From Marisediminicola antarctica (lineage in GTDB: Bacteria > Actinomycetota > Actinomycetes > Actinomycetales > Microbacteriaceae), in assembly GCF_009930795.1 (NCBI RefSeq), contig NZ_CP017146.1, positions 682,001 through 746,000 of the forward strand: 64,000 nucleotides of DNA. The letters are read 5' to 3'. Position numbers and translations under genes: made by a program. Positions 61,245-64,000 of this stretch are shown here, one piece after another (within the stretch, counting starts at the first letter, position 1; the number at the start of each line of letters is the position of its first letter). The notes beneath the pieces are model-generated. The model saw only the letters and a list, made by a program, of their open reading frames with translations, was not told where the DNA came from and did not search any database.

Positions 61245-62564
61245 TCAGAACCAGATGCTCAACCACGGAGCCACCGCGCTGCGGAAGGCCCCGTCGACAG
61301 CATCCGCGGATCCCGGCCGCAGCTCGGTGATCCGGCCCGCCCGCTCGAGCACCACCGCGGAGACGCCACCGAGGTACAACGCACCCAGTTCCGCGATGCC
61401 CAGCGCGACCGCCGCCGCATCATCCGGAACCTCGCCCTCGAGCGGCGACACCACAGCGGTGCCATCGGCGGCGACGTCGAGCAGAAAGCGACCGCCCGCG
61501 AAGCCCAGCGGATCGCTCACCTCAAGCGCGATGCGGCCGGGCGCGCGATACCGGCGGGCCTCGAGCGCGCCCTTAACATCGAGGACGCGGGTCCACAGGT
61601 GGTCCTGCTCGTCGTCTTTCTTGGCGGAGCGGAAGTCGGACAGCTGCCAGACCATCGGCTCGTCCACCCGACGCAGCGGCGCCGTGACCGTCGACACGAG
61701 GTCGATCTCAAGCAGGTAGCGCCAGAGTCCCGAGTAGGCGTCGTCCGTCGCGGTGGCCAGGTACTCCACGTTGAGGGTCTGGGCCGAGAAGTCTTCGCTC
61801 GGCTGCGCGAACGAGTAGATCGCGAAGCCCTGGGGAACCCCGTCGGCGTCGTCGTACCGCACCGCCCGCAGCGTCTTCTTGCGATCGGGGTCGCCGGCAA
61901 GCCCGAAGAGCCTGTTCCAGAGGTGCCCACGCACGTCGATCTCGCCCGGCCCGTTCAGCCGAATCCGCTCCACAATGGCCTCGCCGTCTTGGCGTGCCTG
62001 CTCGAGTGGCACCATGTGAATGCGACCGGATGCCATAGGCCCCGCCCACTTCGCCGCGCGGGTATTGATCTTCCAGTCGGCCGCAAAAACCGCCGGCCCG
62101 AAACCGAAGCGGCCGTAGATCGTCGCCTCCGACACAGTGAGGATCGCGACGGCGATGCCGAGGCGCTGCGCCGTGCGCAGCTCTGCGGTGAGCATGGCGC
62201 TCGCAATGCCCCGTCGGCGGTGCGTCGACGCGACCGTGACCGCGCTGATCGCCCACGCCGAGCTGTCGCTCCCGCCCGGCAGGGTCAGCCGTGCCGGCCA
62301 CGAGCTGACCGTGGAGACCGGGGAGGATGGGTCGGCGGCCGAGTCGTCGTACACGGCCGAGGTGCGCCGGTCTGTCAGGCCGCGCAGCTGGGCGGCGAGC
62401 AGCTCGGGCGAGAGCCGCGACTGGTGGAACCCCCGGGCGTCGGCCTCGAGCCACTGCCCGAAGGCATCAGCATCGCCGGTGTCGACGAGTGCGAGGCGCA
62501 GCCCGCCTGCGCGCATCCGTTCGGCTGATTCGTCGTCGATCGGAAGGCTCAGGTACTCGGTCAT
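61245..62564 (-). CDS. Eis-like GNAT N-acetyltransferase
   Basis: 439 residues with Eis architecture. The first GNAT domain binds acetyl-CoA (AISAVTVASTHRRRGIASAMLTAEL, then ATIYGRFGFGPAVFAADW with the Eis-type active tyrosine). A second degenerate GNAT domain follows, and then a C-terminal SCP2-like domain. The protein ends in IWF; in Eis the C-terminal phenylalanine carboxylate acts as a general base. Eis proteins acetylate aminoglycosides or host/bacterial amines; the substrate here is unknown. TAGCCT six bases before ATG suggests a leaderless mRNA. Confidence 0.9.
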   Translation of the reverse strand: MTEYLSLPIDDESAERMRAGGLRLALVDTGDADAFGQWLEADARGFHQSRLSPELLAAQLRGLTDRRTSAVYDDSAADPSSPVSTVSSWPARLTLPGGSDSSAWAISAVTVASTHRRRGIASAMLTAELRTAQRLGIAVAILTVSEATIYGRFGFGPAVFAADWKINTRAAKWAGPMASGRIHMVPLEQARQDGEAIVERIRLNGPGEIDVRGHLWNRLFGLAGDPDRKKTLRAVRYDDADGVPQGFAIYSFAQPSEDFSAQTLNVEYLATATDDAYSGLWRYLLEIDLVSTVTAPLRRVDEPMVWQLSDFRSAKKDDEQDHLWTRVLDVKGALEARRYRAPGRIALEVSDPLGFAGGRFLLDVAADGTAVVSPLEGEVPDDAAAVALGIAELGALYLGGVSAVVLERAGRITELRPGSADAVDGAFRSAVAPWLSIWF

Positions 62565-62576
62565 GGTTTCAGGCTA
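62565..62576 (-). promoter_or_regulatory. probable leaderless promoter -10 (TAGCCT)
   Basis: Minus-strand TAGCCT (62571-62576), six bases, ATG 62564. Confidence 0.45.
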
Positions 62577-62720
62577 ACGGCAGGCCCGTCGACGGCGCAG
62601 ACGGACCCGAATCCACGTGCATTCGTCGCGTTCACCGGCTTGTCGCGCATACTCGAAGGAGGATTACAGTCCGGACCCCGCTGCTAAACGCAGATCTCTT
62701 GCGCTTGTCGGAGGTGGGAA

Positions 62721-62888
62721 ATGCGAGACCAATTGGCTGCAACCGTCGATCACAACACCACGGCGGGATCGCTCGAGCACCTACTCGTTCGCGCCGGCCA
62801 CGGCGACCAGGGTGCCTTCGCGCTGGAGCGCTTGCGGGCCGAGGACGGCATGGAGGTTCCCGGGGCGCGACAGTCGTCGGGTGCGTGA
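62721..62888 (+). pseudogene. 55-residue remnant resembling a sigma-factor N-terminus
   Basis: A short frame with a good GGAGGTGG ribosome site encodes a protein whose middle, EHLLVRAGHGDQGAFAL, resembles the region-2 start of SigK-like ECF sigma factors (LL.R...GD..AFA.LYD). After AFA the similarity ends and the frame stops. The rest of region 2 and all of region 4 are missing. It may be the leftover of a deleted sigma/anti-sigma pair, or a short unrelated peptide. The 700-bp interval it sits in (62565-63262) holds no other credible gene. Confidence 0.4.
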
Positions 62889-62962
62889 TTGGCCACCGGA
62901 GCGATTCGATGGGTTCGGTTGTTCCGGCCCGGTGTGCCGGTTCAGGAGCTTGTCGGCGGAGG

Positions 62963-62989
62963 CATGAGCTAATCGAAGCTCATGTTTTT
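62963..62989 (+). terminator. rho-independent terminator
   Basis: CATGAGCT and AGCTCATG form a perfect 8-bp stem with a 6-nt loop, followed by TTTTT. It lies 75 bp after the sigma-like remnant, which suggests that this unit was once a transcribed gene. Confidence 0.8.
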
Positions 62990-63262
62990 CGGGTTATTTC
63001 CTCACGTTCTCCCTGATGAGACTGACTTTCCTCACGTTTGCACGAAGGCGAGACAGAAGGTACGTTTACCGAGCACAATTCGATTCAGTTCGCGCCATAA
63101 ACGGGTCGCGACAGCGTTGATGCGAGCCGCGACCTGAGGCGGTGCACAGGTGGGCTAGGCGTGATCAACCGGGGGGTCGATCGCGCCTAGCGTACTTGCC
63201 CATGGCGCCACGTCGGAGGCATGGTCTGCGGGTCCTGCCTCGCCGGATGCTTGAATGGCCAC
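62990..63262. other. upstream region of the aminopeptidase gene
   Basis: No gene is credible here. The first 100 bp are clearly less GC-rich than the surroundings and hold TTTCCTCACGTT twice, 26 bp apart. A TAGCGT at 63187 could be a -10 for the downstream gene. Nothing else stands out. Confidence 0.4.
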
Positions 63263-64000
63263 ATGAGCGATTCGATGGCCCACCTGCACGACCTCGCCGA
63301 CTTCGTCCGCGCATCCCCCTCCTCGTTTCACGCTGTCGAGGAGGCCGGTCGCCGGCTCACCGCCGCCGGATTCGTGGCGCTCGACGAGATGGACCCCTGG
63401 GAGCGCGGGCCCGGCAAGCGGTTCGTCATCCGAGACGGCGCCATCGTCGCCTGGATCGAGCCCGCCTCGGCGACCGCCACCACCGGATTCCGGATCCTCG
63501 GCGCGCACACCGACTCGCCCGGATTCAAGCTCAAGCCCAAGCCGACGACCACCTCGCAGGGCTGGATCCAGGCGGGGGTCGAGGTCTACGGCGGTCCGCT
63601 GTTCAACTCCTGGCTCGACCGTGAGCTCGAGTTTGCCGGCCGGCTCGTCTTCGATGACGGCACGACTGCGCTCGTGCGCACCGGACCGTTCCTCCGGTTC
63701 CCGCAGCTGTCGGTGCACCTCGACCGCGCTGTCAACGAGGGTCTGAAGCTCGACCCGCAGGCGCACCTCAACCCGGTTATCGGCGTCGGCGACCCGGCGG
63801 ATGCCGATGTGGTCGACCACCTCGCTCACCTCGCCGGACGGCGTGGATCGGCCGTTGCCGGCTACGACATCGTCGTCGCCGACACCGCACCGCCCGCGGT
63901 GTTCGGCCTCGGCTCGCGCCTGTTCGCGTCAGGCCGGCTCGACAACCTCTCCTCGGTGCACGCGGGGCTGACCGCGTTGCTGCGGGTGCCGACGGAGTCG
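63263..64000 (+). CDS. M18 family aminopeptidase (5' part, cut by window end)
   Basis: 246 codons are visible and the frame is still open at the edge. M18 motifs: LGAHTDSPGFKLKP (first zinc histidine and aspartate), VEVYGGPLFNSWLDRELEFAGR, FLRFPQLSVHLDR, HLNPVIG and ASGRLDNLSSVHAGL. The complete enzyme should be about 425-430 residues and cleave acidic N-terminal residues with two zinc ions. ATG 63263 gives the expected family start (MSDSMAHLHDLADFVRASPSSFHAVEEA). Confidence 0.92.
   Translation, partial: MSDSMAHLHDLADFVRASPSSFHAVEEAGRRLTAAGFVALDEMDPWERGPGKRFVIRDGAIVAWIEPASATATTGFRILGAHTDSPGFKLKPKPTTTSQGWIQAGVEVYGGPLFNSWLDRELEFAGRLVFDDGTTALVRTGPFLRFPQLSVHLDRAVNEGLKLDPQAHLNPVIGVGDPADADVVDHLAHLAGRRGSAVAGYDIVVADTAPPAVFGLGSRLFASGRLDNLSSVHAGLTALLRVPTES

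Noticed and set aside
62617-63250. Several 60-230 codon frames in the interval before the aminopeptidase
   Set aside because: They overlap each other in different frames, cross the terminator at 62963-62989 or lack ribosome sites. Only the 55-codon sigma-like stub is kept.

Overview
The window is high-GC actinobacterial DNA. The family looks like Microbacteriaceae or a close relative: GTG/TTG starts are common, most codons end in G or C, many genes have the leaderless layout TANNNT-N6/7-start codon, and LiaF/PspC-type stress genes and DUF4012 proteins are present. I see no rRNA, tRNA, CRISPR array, prophage module or replication origin. The taxonomic call is inference from style; no marker gene was compared.

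Layout. 1-6.5 kb: a 65-bp tandem repeat, a PPOX-type flavin/F420 enzyme, a LuxR response regulator and PspC-domain histidine kinase divergent from a LiaF-like PspC membrane protein (a cell-envelope stress module), and a lipoprotein hydrolase. Two intergenic repeat clusters lie at 3'-3' gene junctions. 6.56-7.93 kb: one insertion sequence with a DDE transposase and doubled terminal repeats. 8.2-10.4 kb: a DEAD-box RNA helicase with a long R/D/S/Y-rich repeat tail. 10.76-24.3 kb: an 11-gene cell-surface polysaccharide operon in which every junction overlaps. It encodes an initiating phosphosugar transferase fused to an SDR domain, a WbuB-like transferase, the complete three-enzyme UDP-L-FucNAc pathway (FnlA/B/C = CapE/F/G), an acetyltransferase, two more glycosyltransferases, a Wzy-like polymerase and a Wzx-like flippase. 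Two paralogous DUF4012 membrane proteins follow (24.3-28.1 kb).

28.1-38.5 kb: an EamA transporter, a sortase-anchored 5'-nucleotidase, a CDF metal exporter, a sigma factor / Asp23 / Asp23-like operon, small stress proteins (CsbD, YtxH-like), cysK-cysE, and a CPBP protease. 38.5-47.4 kb: RecQ, homocysteine methyltransferase, a GAF protein with a degenerate SGNH domain, proline iminopeptidase, a DUF1918 protein, an MFS exporter and small membrane proteins. 47.6-60.5 kb: a DUF2510 protein, a NUDIX hydrolase, a second RecQ helicase fused to a phosphoribosyltransferase-like domain, glutathione peroxidase, a large TM0106-type RecB-nuclease/SF1 helicase, and a divergent SNF2-type helicase. A 174-bp tandem repeat array separates the last two. 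60.5-64 kb: an ABM-like membrane protein, an Eis-type acetyltransferase, a short sigma-like remnant and the 5' part of an M18 aminopeptidase cut by the window end.

The most distinctive material is (i) the three intergenic repeat families (65-bp, 83-bp hairpin, 174-bp), (ii) the domain fusions (WecA-SDR, RecQ-PRTase, SGNH-GAF), (iii) the concentration of DNA helicases between 38 and 60 kb, and (iv) the fully overlapping polysaccharide operon with an L-FucNAc pathway.
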